A stretch of DNA of 64,000 bases, from contig JADGOJ010000001.1 in assembly GCA_017883045.1 (NCBI GenBank), forward strand, positions 38,468 through 102,467, given 5' to 3'. The position numbers and the translations under genes are program-made. Each line of letters begins with the position of its first letter. Within the stretch, counting starts at the first letter, position 1. The stretch comes from Acidimicrobiales bacterium (GTDB taxonomy: Bacteria; Actinomycetota; Acidimicrobiia; Acidimicrobiales; RAAP-2). The notes under the pieces were generated by a model. It was not told the DNA's origin and ran no database searches. It saw only the letters and a program-made list of their open reading frames with translations. Positions 38,293 through 47,388 of this stretch are shown here, in pieces.

Positions 38293-38751
38293 ATGTTGAT
38301 ATCAGAACTGGTTGCGGGCATTCGTGAGAGTTTCAGGTCCTTGGCGGAGATCGGCGGCCCGGAGACCTCCGCCCTCGCCGAGCGCCTTGGGGCCGCGCTC
38401 GAGCCCTCGATTCGCACCCAGTACCTGGACTCGCTGAACCACCTCGTCCAGGAGTTCAACCTCCAGGACCCCAGCCCGCTGACGCTCAACCTCGAAGGGG
38501 ACGAAGTCCGACTGGTGCGCCTCGTCGCGCCGAACGCCGACGTGGGCCCCGCGTCCACCAGTGACTACTCGGCTCGGATCGCGCTTCGACTGAGCGACGA
38601 GTTGAAGGGCACCATCGAGGACCTGGCGACCGACGTCGGTTCATCCGTCAACACCTTCATCGTTCGCACGCTGGAACGGTCGGTGCGCAGCGACGCGCCA
38701 GGGGGCACCGTGCGCAGTTCGCGTCAGCTGCGCGGCAAGGGCCGCGCGTAG
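38293..38751 (+). CDS. ribbon-helix-helix (HicB/Arc-like C-terminus) protein
   Basis: C-terminal SARIALRLSDELKGTIEDLATDVGSSVNTFIVRTLERSVRS; heads a DUF4097 operon. Confidence 0.65.
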   Translation: MLISELVAGIRESFRSLAEIGGPETSALAERLGAALEPSIRTQYLDSLNHLVQEFNLQDPSPLTLNLEGDEVRLVRLVAPNADVGPASTSDYSARIALRLSDELKGTIEDLATDVGSSVNTFIVRTLERSVRSDAPGGTVRSSRQLRGKGRA

Positions 38752-38768
38752 GTAGGGGAGGAACGGTC

Positions 38769-38960
38769 ATGGGTCACTTCGGATGGTTTTCCACGCGCAG
38801 CGCCGATTCGCTCTCGTATCGGTCGGTCCGGCGTGACACGCTGAATTTCGAGACGCGCGGCGGGGAGCAGCACTTCCCGTACGACATCGAGGCACTGCAC
38901 ATCGGCGGGATCAACAAGTTCCGCACGAAGCTGGTCCGCGCGATCCGCCAGTTGGTCTAG
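38769..38960 (+). CDS. 63-aa hypothetical protein
   Basis: Short ORF between RHH gene and DUF4097 gene, RBS-like gaggaacg upstream. Confidence 0.6.
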   Translation: MGHFGWFSTRSADSLSYRSVRRDTLNFETRGGEQHFPYDIEALHIGGINKFRTKLVRAIRQLV

Positions 38961-39030
38961 GGAAGGAACAGAGGATGTCAACGCAGAAGATCGAACGTAC
39001 GTCGCGAGACGTGAAGGGAAGTGCACGAGC

Positions 39031-39840
39031 ATGAGGTCCGAGAACCAACGCATCGAGTCGTTCACGTCCACCGGCCAGGTGCAGGCCAAGGTCTCGAGTC
39101 GCAGTGGCGACGTCACGGTTCAGGCGCACGAGGGTGCCGACGTCGTGGTCACCTTCAGCGCCCGAGGGAGCAACAACGAGCACCTGCTCGAGCAGGCCGA
39201 AGTGACGTTCGACGCCGAGAGGAACTACCTCGAGGTGCGCACCCAGTCCCGCGACAGCTTCGACTCGTTCAAGAGCCTCAAGGATCTCGTGAAGAGGCGG
39301 TCGTGGTTCGAACTGGGCAACTCGGACGTCGACGTGCAGATCAAGGTCCCCGCGGGGTCCTCGATCGAGATCGCGACGGCCTCGGGCGACAGCCAACTAC
39401 GCGGTGGACTGGCGAACGTGAAGATATCGGCAGCTTCAGGCGACGTCGTGGTCAGCGGCCCGGTCGACACGCTCGACGTGCGCTCGGCGTCGGGCGACGT
39501 GCAGGCCGCCCAGGTGCGCACCAGCTTCGAGTGCCGCAGCGCCTCGGGCGACGTCAAGTGCGACGGCGCTGGCAACGCCACCGTCGTCCACACGGCCTCG
39601 GGTGACGTCGACCTGAAGGCGACGATTCCCGGCGAGATGTCGGTCCGCGCCGTGTCGGGCGACGTGCGAATCTCGGTCGTCCGCGGGCTCGCCATCGACG
39701 TCGAAGGCAACTCCGTCTCGGGGGACATGGCCTCGTCGATCCCACTGGACTCATCGGGCGACGGCGCGAGCGAAGGCGAGACGGTCGCCATCAAGGTGGC
39801 GACGGTGTCGGGCGACGTGCGAATCGACCGGGCGAGCTAG
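39031..39840 (+). CDS. DUF4097-like beta-repeat protein
   Basis: Repeated (A/V)SGD(V/S/M) units across the C-terminal two thirds. Confidence 0.8.
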   Translation: MRSENQRIESFTSTGQVQAKVSSRSGDVTVQAHEGADVVVTFSARGSNNEHLLEQAEVTFDAERNYLEVRTQSRDSFDSFKSLKDLVKRRSWFELGNSDVDVQIKVPAGSSIEIATASGDSQLRGGLANVKISAASGDVVVSGPVDTLDVRSASGDVQAAQVRTSFECRSASGDVKCDGAGNATVVHTASGDVDLKATIPGEMSVRAVSGDVRISVVRGLAIDVEGNSVSGDMASSIPLDSSGDGASEGETVAIKVATVSGDVRIDRAS

Positions 39841-39982
39841 GACGTCGAACGGGTCTCCCGTCGTCCCACGGTCCGTCGAGGTGCGACGCCACCGACGATA
39901 AGTCCGTGGTTCGACGGGACAAGTTCAGTGGGTGCCAGCGGCGGTCGAGCCACTGTACGCCCAGGGTGCGAGACTGAACGCA

Positions 39983-41254
39983 ATGGCTGAGCGACCGACG
40001 TCCGACCCGCCCGAGGGCTCGCTCGACGCGTCGACGCATCGGGCGTGGCTCACTCACAACTTGAAGGTGCTCTCGGCGGTCTCGTTGCTCCAGGACACGG
40101 CCAGTGAGATGCTGTACCCGGTCCTGCCGATCTTCGTCACCGTGGTTCTCGGAGCACCCGTCGCGGTCCTCGGCACGATCGAGGGCTTCGCGAACGGGCT
40201 CAGCGCCATCGTGTCGCCGTTGGCCGGCCGAGCGGCCGACCGCTGGGGTCGGCGTCCCTTGATCGGTTCGGGTTACGGCCTCGCCGCGATCGGAAAGTTG
40301 CTGATCGCCCTGGCGACCGCGTGGCCGATGGTCATGGTCGCTCGAGGCGTCGACCGGTTGGGCAAGGGGATGCGCGGCGCTCCGCGCGACGCCCTGATCG
40401 CCGACGGCGTGGCCGTCGCCCAGCGGGGCAAGGCCTTCGGCTTCCACCGCATGATGGACACCGCCGGTGCGGCTCTCGGGCCGCTGATCGGGCTCGTCGC
40501 CTACGAGGCGCTCCATCACCGGATCCGTCCCCTGCTCTGGGTCGCGATCGTTCCCGCGGTGCTGAGCGCGGTCCTCGTGCTGTTCGTGCGCGACCCCCGA
40601 CGCGGGCGTTCGACGCCGGCACCGGCGAAGGTCGCGACGGCGCCGGTCGTCTCTGCGCCGCTGCCGCCCACGTTCCGTCGCGTGGTCGTGGTACTGACGA
40701 TATTCAGCCTCGTCAACTTCCCCGACGCGCTCTTGCTGCTGCGATTGCACGAGATCGGGTTCTCGGTCGCGATGACGATCGTGGCCTACGCGACCTACAA
40801 CATGGTCTACGCTCTCGCGAGCTACCCCGCGGGGGCCCTCAGCGACCGACTTTCTCGCTCGCGCATCTACGCCCTCGGCCTCTCGTTCTTCGCGCTCGGC
40901 TACCTCGGCCTCGGGCTCACCCACGACCACGTCGCCGCGTGGACCCTGCTCTGCGTCTACGGCATGTTCGCGGCGTGCACCGACGGAGTGGGCAAGGCGT
41001 GGGCGTCGTCGCTCGTCGGTCATGAGTTGCAGGGCCGCGCGCAGGGCGTCTACCAGGGCGCCACGGGGCTGGCGATCGTGGCCGCCGGGGTGTGGGCCGG
41101 GTTCGCGTGGCACGGTTCTGGCGTCGTACCCCTGCTCATCTCCGGCACGGTGTCGGCGCTCTTCGCGCTGTGGCTCTGGATTGCGCCGATCGACCGGGCG
41201 GCGAAGGTGCTCGATGCCCCGGCGCTGCGCCAAGACGCCGGGGCAGGTGGGTAG
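39983..41254 (+). CDS. MFS transporter
   Basis: 12-TM pattern, GRAADRWGRRPLIGSGY, GMRGAPRDALIAD. Confidence 0.87.
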   Translation: MAERPTSDPPEGSLDASTHRAWLTHNLKVLSAVSLLQDTASEMLYPVLPIFVTVVLGAPVAVLGTIEGFANGLSAIVSPLAGRAADRWGRRPLIGSGYGLAAIGKLLIALATAWPMVMVARGVDRLGKGMRGAPRDALIADGVAVAQRGKAFGFHRMMDTAGAALGPLIGLVAYEALHHRIRPLLWVAIVPAVLSAVLVLFVRDPRRGRSTPAPAKVATAPVVSAPLPPTFRRVVVVLTIFSLVNFPDALLLLRLHEIGFSVAMTIVAYATYNMVYALASYPAGALSDRLSRSRIYALGLSFFALGYLGLGLTHDHVAAWTLLCVYGMFAACTDGVGKAWASSLVGHELQGRAQGVYQGATGLAIVAAGVWAGFAWHGSGVVPLLISGTVSALFALWLWIAPIDRAAKVLDAPALRQDAGAGG

Positions 41255-41263
41255 GGTAAGAGC

Positions 41264-41611
41264 ATGACCGATTCGCGCGAACCCGATGAGGAGGGCGCGA
41301 TGGCTCGCGACGATGAGGTCTCGTCGCCCGACACCGGCGTGGGCGGCGACGAGGCCGCGACGCCATCGGCTGAACTGGCCGCGGAAGAGCCTCTGGGGAC
41401 CCAGGGCATGATCCCGGGACGCCGCCGCCGTCGCACCCAGTTCGAACGAGTGGCCATGCGCATCCTCGCCACCAGCGGCATCATCGGGCTCGACGTGGCG
41501 CTCGGCGCGATCCTCGCGGCCAACAAGGTCCAGGGCTGGATCGTCGGTCTGGTGATTGGCGTGGCGTCGGTGGTCCTCGCTGCGGTCCTGTGGTCGTCGC
41601 GTCAGCTCTGA
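41264..41611 (+). CDS. small membrane protein, acidic N-terminus and two TM segments
   Basis: GIIGLDVALGAILAAN...GWIVGLVIGVASVVLAAVLW. Confidence 0.65.
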   Translation: MTDSREPDEEGAMARDDEVSSPDTGVGGDEAATPSAELAAEEPLGTQGMIPGRRRRRTQFERVAMRILATSGIIGLDVALGAILAANKVQGWIVGLVIGVASVVLAAVLWSSRQL

Positions 41612-41670
41612 GCCGTCGACACGGTTCTGGCGCGCGATCCCCGGGTGTCGTTCAAGCGACTGCGTGACGT

Positions 41671-41720
41671 TGCGGGCCCGCGCGGCCCCGGCCCCCGCGG
41701 CCCCCGGCCCCCGCGGCCCG
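41671..41720. repeat. GC-only low-complexity tract (G-rich on minus strand)
   Basis: cgcggccccggcccccgcggcccccggcccccgcggccc, repeated ggcccccgcggccc unit. Confidence 0.75.
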
Positions 41721-41757
41721 AGCACCCTGTCGGACGTGGTCGTGGGAGAATCCTGGC

Positions 41758-42531
41758 ATGAAGGAAGCGCGAGGCTTGGCCTTGGGTCGACTGGCGAGAG
41801 CCGTCACCGTTCTCGCGGCCACGGCGACGCTGCTCCCTGGGGTCTCGGCGGCCTCGACGCCGCGAAGTGGCTCGGCCGGTGTCGGCTCGACGCCGCACGC
41901 GGTCACGTCGTGCGGCGTCGTCGCGAATGCCCGGATGAGGATCACCTCGCAGCCACAGCCGTGCACGGTGACGATTGAACTCGGAGCCCGAATGGGCATC
42001 TCCCTGAAGCGCGGTTTCCAGTGGGGCAACCCCCAGAGCAGTTCGCGCGCGGTGCATGCGACCGGTGTCTCGCGTCCGACGGCGGGCGGTCTGACGGCGA
42101 CGCTTCAGGCGACGGCCCTGGGTCGAGCCACGGTGACGTCGACCGGGACCATCATCTGTCCGCCGGGGCAGGCCTGTCCCATGCTGGCGCTGCTCTGGAG
42201 CGTGCACGTCATCGTGGTGCGCCACCTCAGCGAGTCCCAGACGATCTCGGTCACCCAGGATGACAGCGCCCGCCGGTTCACCCTGCATCATGGTGACCGG
42301 CTGGTTCTCAGGCTGACGGGGCCCACGTTCTACACCTGGACCGCGCCCGCCTCGTCGGACCCGTCGGTGCTGCGACGTCTGACGGCGACCACGGCCAGCA
42401 CGGCCAGCGCCAGCTTCGTTGCGACGGCGCCCGGCACGGCGAGGGTCACCGCCGTCGACAATCCGAACTGCTATCCGCAGTGCCTTCCCCCGAGCCGCCT
42501 ATTCCAGGTGAGCGTCACGGTGATCGGCTGA
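41758..42531 (+). CDS. secreted protein with two related beta-rich repeats
   Basis: Signal peptide; two halves each ending G-T/R-A-x-V-T...C...C...V-x-V. Confidence 0.6.
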   Translation: MKEARGLALGRLARAVTVLAATATLLPGVSAASTPRSGSAGVGSTPHAVTSCGVVANARMRITSQPQPCTVTIELGARMGISLKRGFQWGNPQSSSRAVHATGVSRPTAGGLTATLQATALGRATVTSTGTIICPPGQACPMLALLWSVHVIVVRHLSESQTISVTQDDSARRFTLHHGDRLVLRLTGPTFYTWTAPASSDPSVLRRLTATTASTASASFVATAPGTARVTAVDNPNCYPQCLPPSRLFQVSVTVIG

Positions 42532-42564
42532 GTCCGCCAACTTCAGGTCATCGAAGCGCATAAG

Positions 42565-43860
42565 GTGTTTGCGGCTCTTGATCGCCGGGTGGTTAGATGT
42601 CTGGATGACCAGGCACGACCCATCTGTTGGTGCCAGCGAGGTTCGCCAATCATTAGTGGGAAGCAGGTACTGGCGTTGCCGGTGAACGAGCCGATCGATT
42701 CATCCGATCCTCGGAACGACGCTGACGAGCCAGTCGAGTCGCGCCGCGGCAGGATGCTACGCGTCGCCGACGTGAACCGCGTGCCGGTGCGCGCGATCCT
42801 CTTCACCATCGCCGTGGTCGTGGGCGTCTATCTCCTCGGCCAGGTCCTCTTTCGCCTGAGGACGCTCCTGATGATCGGTCTGCTCTCGGGGTTCATCGCG
42901 CTGATCCTCAACCCGCTCGTGGTCGCCCTCGAGCGCTGGAAGGTCCGCCGGCGCGGCCCCGCGGTCGCCATCGTCTCGGTGCTGGCGCTGCTGGCGTTCT
43001 TCGGGCTCGCCCTCGCGTTCGGCTACCCGCTCGTAAACGGCCTCACGCACTTCGCCAACGCCCTGCCGTCCTACATCGACAAGGCCCAGCACGGCCGGGG
43101 TTGGATCGGCCACCTGATCCGCCGCTACCACGTCCAGTCCTGGGTGCAGCGCAACTCCGCGAAGATCACCTCGATCGCGACCGGGCTCGGCAAGCCGGCC
43201 CTCGCTCTGGGCAAGGGGGCGGCCTCGATCCTCTTGATGCTCTTCGGGGTCTTCACCTTCGTGGTGCTGCTCTTGGTCGAGGCGCCCAAGATGCGCCGGG
43301 GGCTCATCACGATGCTCGAGCCCCATCGTGCTGCGCGCTACACCCGGATCGGCAGCGCCGTCTCGCGCTCGGTGTCGGGCTACATCCTCGGTGACCTCTT
43401 GACGTCGCTCTCGGCGGGCGTCGTGGTCTTCGTCACGCTGCTCACCCTCGGAGTGCCCTACGCCCTGCTCTTCGCGCTGTGGGTCGCGCTCGTCGACTTC
43501 CTGCCGACCATCGGTGGCGCGCTCGCCGGCATCCCGACCGTCCTCTTCGCCTTCACCCATTCGACGTTCGCGGGGGCCGTGACGGCGATCGTCTTCCTGC
43601 TGTACACCCAGATCGAGAACCACGTCCTGAACCCGTTGGTGATGAGCCGCACGGTGAAGATCAACCCGCTGCTCGTCTTCACCTCCGTGCTGATCGGCGC
43701 GGATATCGGCGCCTGGCTCGGCGGGTTCTTCGGGGGCTTCGTCGCGGTCTTGCTGGCCGTGCCGGTCGCCGGTTCGCTGCAGGTCATCGTCCAGGAGTAC
43801 TGGCGCTCGTCGGGTGCCGACGCGCTCGAAGAGGCGACCACCACCGTCACGAACCCCTAG
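42565..43860 (+). CDS. AI-2E family (PerM/YdiK-like) transporter
   Basis: Multi-TM, SVSGYILGDLLTSLSAGVVVFVTLLTLGVPYALLFALWVALVDFLPTIGG; true start probably downstream (around 42675). Confidence 0.83.
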   Translation: MFAALDRRVVRCLDDQARPICWCQRGSPIISGKQVLALPVNEPIDSSDPRNDADEPVESRRGRMLRVADVNRVPVRAILFTIAVVVGVYLLGQVLFRLRTLLMIGLLSGFIALILNPLVVALERWKVRRRGPAVAIVSVLALLAFFGLALAFGYPLVNGLTHFANALPSYIDKAQHGRGWIGHLIRRYHVQSWVQRNSAKITSIATGLGKPALALGKGAASILLMLFGVFTFVVLLLVEAPKMRRGLITMLEPHRAARYTRIGSAVSRSVSGYILGDLLTSLSAGVVVFVTLLTLGVPYALLFALWVALVDFLPTIGGALAGIPTVLFAFTHSTFAGAVTAIVFLLYTQIENHVLNPLVMSRTVKINPLLVFTSVLIGADIGAWLGGFFGGFVAVLLAVPVAGSLQVIVQEYWRSSGADALEEATTTVTNP

Positions 43861-43913
43861 CGCCCCGGAACTCGCTGTGCTCTAATTGGGGGAATTCCGC
43901 GAGAGGAGAGCCC

Positions 43914-44681
43914 ATGGCGACGACCGACCAGACACCGTCCGGCGCGCCCTGCTGGGTCGACCTGATGACCTCGGACGTCGAAGTGGCCCGCTCGTTCTAC
44001 AGCCAGGTCCTCGGGGTCGAGGCCGGCGAGCAGAACGAGGAGTTCGGCGGCTACTTCATGTTCATGAAGGACGGCCGGCCGGTCGCTGGGGCGATGGCCA
44101 ATCAGTCCGAGGGCTCCGCGCCCGACCTGTGGTCGGTGTACCTCAGCTCTCGAGACGCCGACGCGACCCTGGCGCGCGCCATCGAACACGGCGGCTCGGT
44201 GATGGTGCCGGGCATGCAGGTGGGCGACCTCGGCACCATGGCCGTGGTGCTCGACCCCGGCGACGCCGCCATCGGCGTGTGGGCCCCGATCGAGTTCCCC
44301 GGGTTCGGCGTCGTCGGCGAGCCGGGCACGCCGGTCTGGTTCGAACTTCACACCCGGGGCTACGACAGGGCCGTGACCTTCTACCGCGACGTCTTCGACT
44401 GGGACATCGAGGTGATGAGTGACTCCGCGGAGTTCCGCTACACCGCCGCGAAGGGAGTCGGGGAGAACGTGGCCGGCATCTTCGACGCGTCGAACGTCCT
44501 GCCCGACGGGGCCCCGTCGCACTGGACGGTCTACTTCGGCGTCGACGACGTCGACGAGGCGCTCGCCAAGGTGAACGAATTCGGCGGCTCGGTCATCTCG
44601 GCGCCCGAGGACTCCCCGTACGGGCGGATGGCGCCCGTCGCCGATCCCACCGGCGCCCAGTTTCGCCTCATGTCGCGCTAG
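43914..44681 (+). CDS. VOC (glyoxalase/bleomycin resistance) family protein, two domains
   Basis: CWVDLMTSDVEVARSFYSQVLG and VWFELHTRGYDRAVTFYRDVFDW. Confidence 0.87.
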   Translation: MATTDQTPSGAPCWVDLMTSDVEVARSFYSQVLGVEAGEQNEEFGGYFMFMKDGRPVAGAMANQSEGSAPDLWSVYLSSRDADATLARAIEHGGSVMVPGMQVGDLGTMAVVLDPGDAAIGVWAPIEFPGFGVVGEPGTPVWFELHTRGYDRAVTFYRDVFDWDIEVMSDSAEFRYTAAKGVGENVAGIFDASNVLPDGAPSHWTVYFGVDDVDEALAKVNEFGGSVISAPEDSPYGRMAPVADPTGAQFRLMSR

Positions 44682-44918
44682 GCGTCGATCGGTTGCGTCT
44701 CTGGGTGAACTCCGCGGACTGGGGGACCCTTCGAGCCTGGGCCGGTTCCTTCGCTCGGCGACGGCCGGTCTTCAGGCGGAGTCGCCCGTCGGGGAGGACT
44801 GCGGGTCCACCGCGTGCGGCCACCTCCTCCCTGATCTTGTTCCGCGTCGCCTCGGCGCACCGCGTGTCCTCCAGCCTTCCGGTCGGCCTCTCGAGTTCGG
44901 CGAGGTCCTGCGCCGCCG

Positions 44919-45389
44919 CTAGAAGGGGAGTTGCTCGCCGGTCTCGAGCATCGTCTTCAGACTCGAGAGCAGTGGCGGCCAGCCGTCCTTCACGCTTTTC
45001 AAGACGGTGCTGCCGGCCTTGAATCCGTCGTGGGTCACCGTGAGACGCACGATCTCGCCGAGGGGCTCGATGTTGAAGGTGACCTTCGAGCGGGGCTCGC
45101 TCGCGACCTTGGCGAGGAACTCGTCGCTGAAGCCGAGGACCTGGGCCCACTCGGGGGTGAAGGTGTGCCAGGTGTAACTCAATCGCTTCTGGGGGTCGGA
45201 CTCGAGCACGACCTGTTCGGGGTCGGCAATGACGACCCCGCTCTGCTTGATCGCGTACGTCGACCCGGCCTTCCAGTCGCACTTGTAGGTGGCGTTCCAC
45301 CACCGCTTGGTCTTGGCCGGCTCGGTCAGTGCCCGCCACAGCTTCTTCGGGGTCGTCTGGATGTAGGTCGTGTAGCTGAACGAGCTCAT
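44919..45389 (-). CDS. SRPBCC/AHSA1-like protein
   Basis: YIQTTPKKLWRALTEPAKTKRWW...SYTWHTFTPEWA. Confidence 0.82.
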   Translation of the reverse strand: MSSFSYTTYIQTTPKKLWRALTEPAKTKRWWNATYKCDWKAGSTYAIKQSGVVIADPEQVVLESDPQKRLSYTWHTFTPEWAQVLGFSDEFLAKVASEPRSKVTFNIEPLGEIVRLTVTHDGFKAGSTVLKSVKDGWPPLLSSLKTMLETGEQLPF

Positions 45390-46480
45390 GCGCGCGCCCG
45401 AGCGAGGCTGGCGCGGCCCTCAGCGTAGGTGAACCAGCGGCCCTCGTCGAAGTCGTAGAGCTTGCAGGCCTTGGCGTTGTGGCGCAGGTCCGAGAAGCGC
45501 AGGGGCTTGTCGATCACGGTGCCGGGGAAGGCCCGCTCGATCGCTGCAGCCGCCTCCTCGAGGTGGTACATCGGCACGCGCATGTCGACGTGGTGGGGCA
45601 CGTGGATCATGATCCAGTGCAGGAAGAAGTTGAGGCCCTTGGGAACGCGCAGCACGGTCGTCCCTTCCATCTGCCCCTTGAACTTGGTCCACTCGGACTT
45701 CTTCCACCAGCGGATCTCGGGCGCGATGTGGTGCACGTGCACCGCCGAGCCGATGACCCAGCTGAAGCCGAGAAACGGCAGCACCACCGTGCGCGCGTCG
45801 AGCCAGGCGATCCCGGCGAGCGAGTCGCCCATCAGCGCCCCGACGCTGGAGAACAGGGCGAGCATCGCGACGAAGAAGCCGGCTACGATCCAACGGTCGC
45901 GGTTGATGGCCTTCACCCAGCGCGCGGGGAACGGGCCCTTCATCATCTTCTTCGCCCAGACCTGGTGCAGGTAGTAGGCGCCGGTCCCGGGCCAGGACCA
46001 CTCGAAGCGGTGCACGAGTCGCTGCCACGGGCTCATGGCGGCGAACTCCGCGGGGGTGACGGGATGCCAGACGAAGTCGTAGCCCTGGCGCACGGTGAAG
46101 GCGTGGTGGATCCGGTTGTGCCCGAGGATCCAGCCCTCGAAGACGTGGAAGCTCGGCAGGAAGGCGATGATGCCGAGGGTGTGATTGAGGCGCTTGGACT
46201 TGAAGAGCGAGCCGTGGGCGGCGTCGTGGCCGACGATGAAGAGCGCCGATACCACGAGCGCCATGACCGCCTCGAGCGCGAGCACCGCGAACACGTTGCT
46301 CACGTAGACGAGCGACACCAAGAGCCCGGCGTAGAGGGCGGCGTCGCGTGAGAAATACCCCACGCCCCGCCAGGTTGGGTTGTCGTAGACCGACTCGGGG
46401 ATGGCGTCGATCACGGGCTTCAGCGAACCGATCTGGGCTTCGAGGGCCTCGACCGGCGTCTGGTGCGGTGTTGTCGTCAT
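45386..46480 (-). CDS. fatty acid desaturase family protein
   Basis: His boxes GHDAAHGS, HNRIHH, HVPHHVDMRVP. Confidence 0.87.
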   Translation of the reverse strand: MTTTPHQTPVEALEAQIGSLKPVIDAIPESVYDNPTWRGVGYFSRDAALYAGLLVSLVYVSNVFAVLALEAVMALVVSALFIVGHDAAHGSLFKSKRLNHTLGIIAFLPSFHVFEGWILGHNRIHHAFTVRQGYDFVWHPVTPAEFAAMSPWQRLVHRFEWSWPGTGAYYLHQVWAKKMMKGPFPARWVKAINRDRWIVAGFFVAMLALFSSVGALMGDSLAGIAWLDARTVVLPFLGFSWVIGSAVHVHHIAPEIRWWKKSEWTKFKGQMEGTTVLRVPKGLNFFLHWIMIHVPHHVDMRVPMYHLEEAAAAIERAFPGTVIDKPLRFSDLRHNAKACKLYDFDEGRWFTYAEGRASLARARA

Positions 46481-46620
46481 GGCAGTGTCTCGCATTCGCG
46501 CGGGCCAAACACCCCCGCTAGTTCGAGGATATACCTCGTGGGAACGACTTCGTCATGGGACCAACGTCCCGAACGTCGACGGGCCACCGTGGTCGTCGGA
46601 CCGCCAAGGAGGCCGTCGCC

Positions 46621-47388
46621 CTACAACGGCGTGACGTAGGCGCCGTGGATGCCCCCGTCGACCATGAACGTCGACGCGGTGACGAACGAGGCGTCGTCGC
46701 TCGCGAGGAACAGCACCGCGCCGGCGATCTCCTCGGGCTCACCGAAGCGCCCCATGGGAACGTGCACCAAGCGACGGGCCGCGCGCTCGGGGTCCTTCGC
46801 GAACAGCTCGATCAGCAGGGGGGTGTTGACCGGTCCGGGGCAGAGGGCGTTCACGCGGATCTTCTCGCGCGCGAACTGGACCGCGAGTTCGCGGCTCATC
46901 GCGAGCACGCCTCCCTTGGAGGCGGTGTAGGAGATCTGGGACGTCGCCGAGCCCAGCACGGCGACGAAGGAGGCGGTGTTGATGATCGAGCCGCCGCCGC
47001 GCCTTTGCAGGTGGGGGATGCCGTACTTGCAGCACAGGTACACGCTCGTCAGGTTGACCTCCTGGACACGGCGCCACGCCTCGAGGCCCGTCGTGAGGAT
47101 CGAGTCGTCGTCGGCGGGCGAGATGCCGGCGTTGTTGAACAGGATGTCGATGCCGCCGTAGACCTCGACGGTCTTGTCGTACATCGCCACGACGCTCGCC
47201 TCGTCGGCGACGTTCACCTGCACGTACAGCCCACCGATCTCCTTGGCGACCTCGGGGCCGGCCTTCTCGTCGAAGTCGGCCACCACCACGTTGGCCCCCT
47301 CGGCGGCGAAGCGCCTCGCGGTGGCGCGGCCGATTCCGCTCGCGGCCCCCGTGATCACCGCAACCTTGCTGTCCAGTCGTCCCATCAT
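46621..47388 (-). CDS. SDR family oxidoreductase
   Basis: TGAASGIGRATA, NNAG, SYTASKGG (YxxxK); start at the ATGATG overlapping the ALDH stop. Confidence 0.92.
   Translation of the reverse strand: MMGRLDSKVAVITGAASGIGRATARRFAAEGANVVVADFDEKAGPEVAKEIGGLYVQVNVADEASVVAMYDKTVEVYGGIDILFNNAGISPADDDSILTTGLEAWRRVQEVNLTSVYLCCKYGIPHLQRRGGGSIINTASFVAVLGSATSQISYTASKGGVLAMSRELAVQFAREKIRVNALCPGPVNTPLLIELFAKDPERAARRLVHVPMGRFGEPEEIAGAVLFLASDDASFVTASTFMVDGGIHGAYVTPL

Noticed and set aside
38293-38960. Toxin-antitoxin module
   Set aside because: The RHH protein is antitoxin-like, but the 63-aa neighbour has no recognisable toxin motif and the operon continues into DUF4097.
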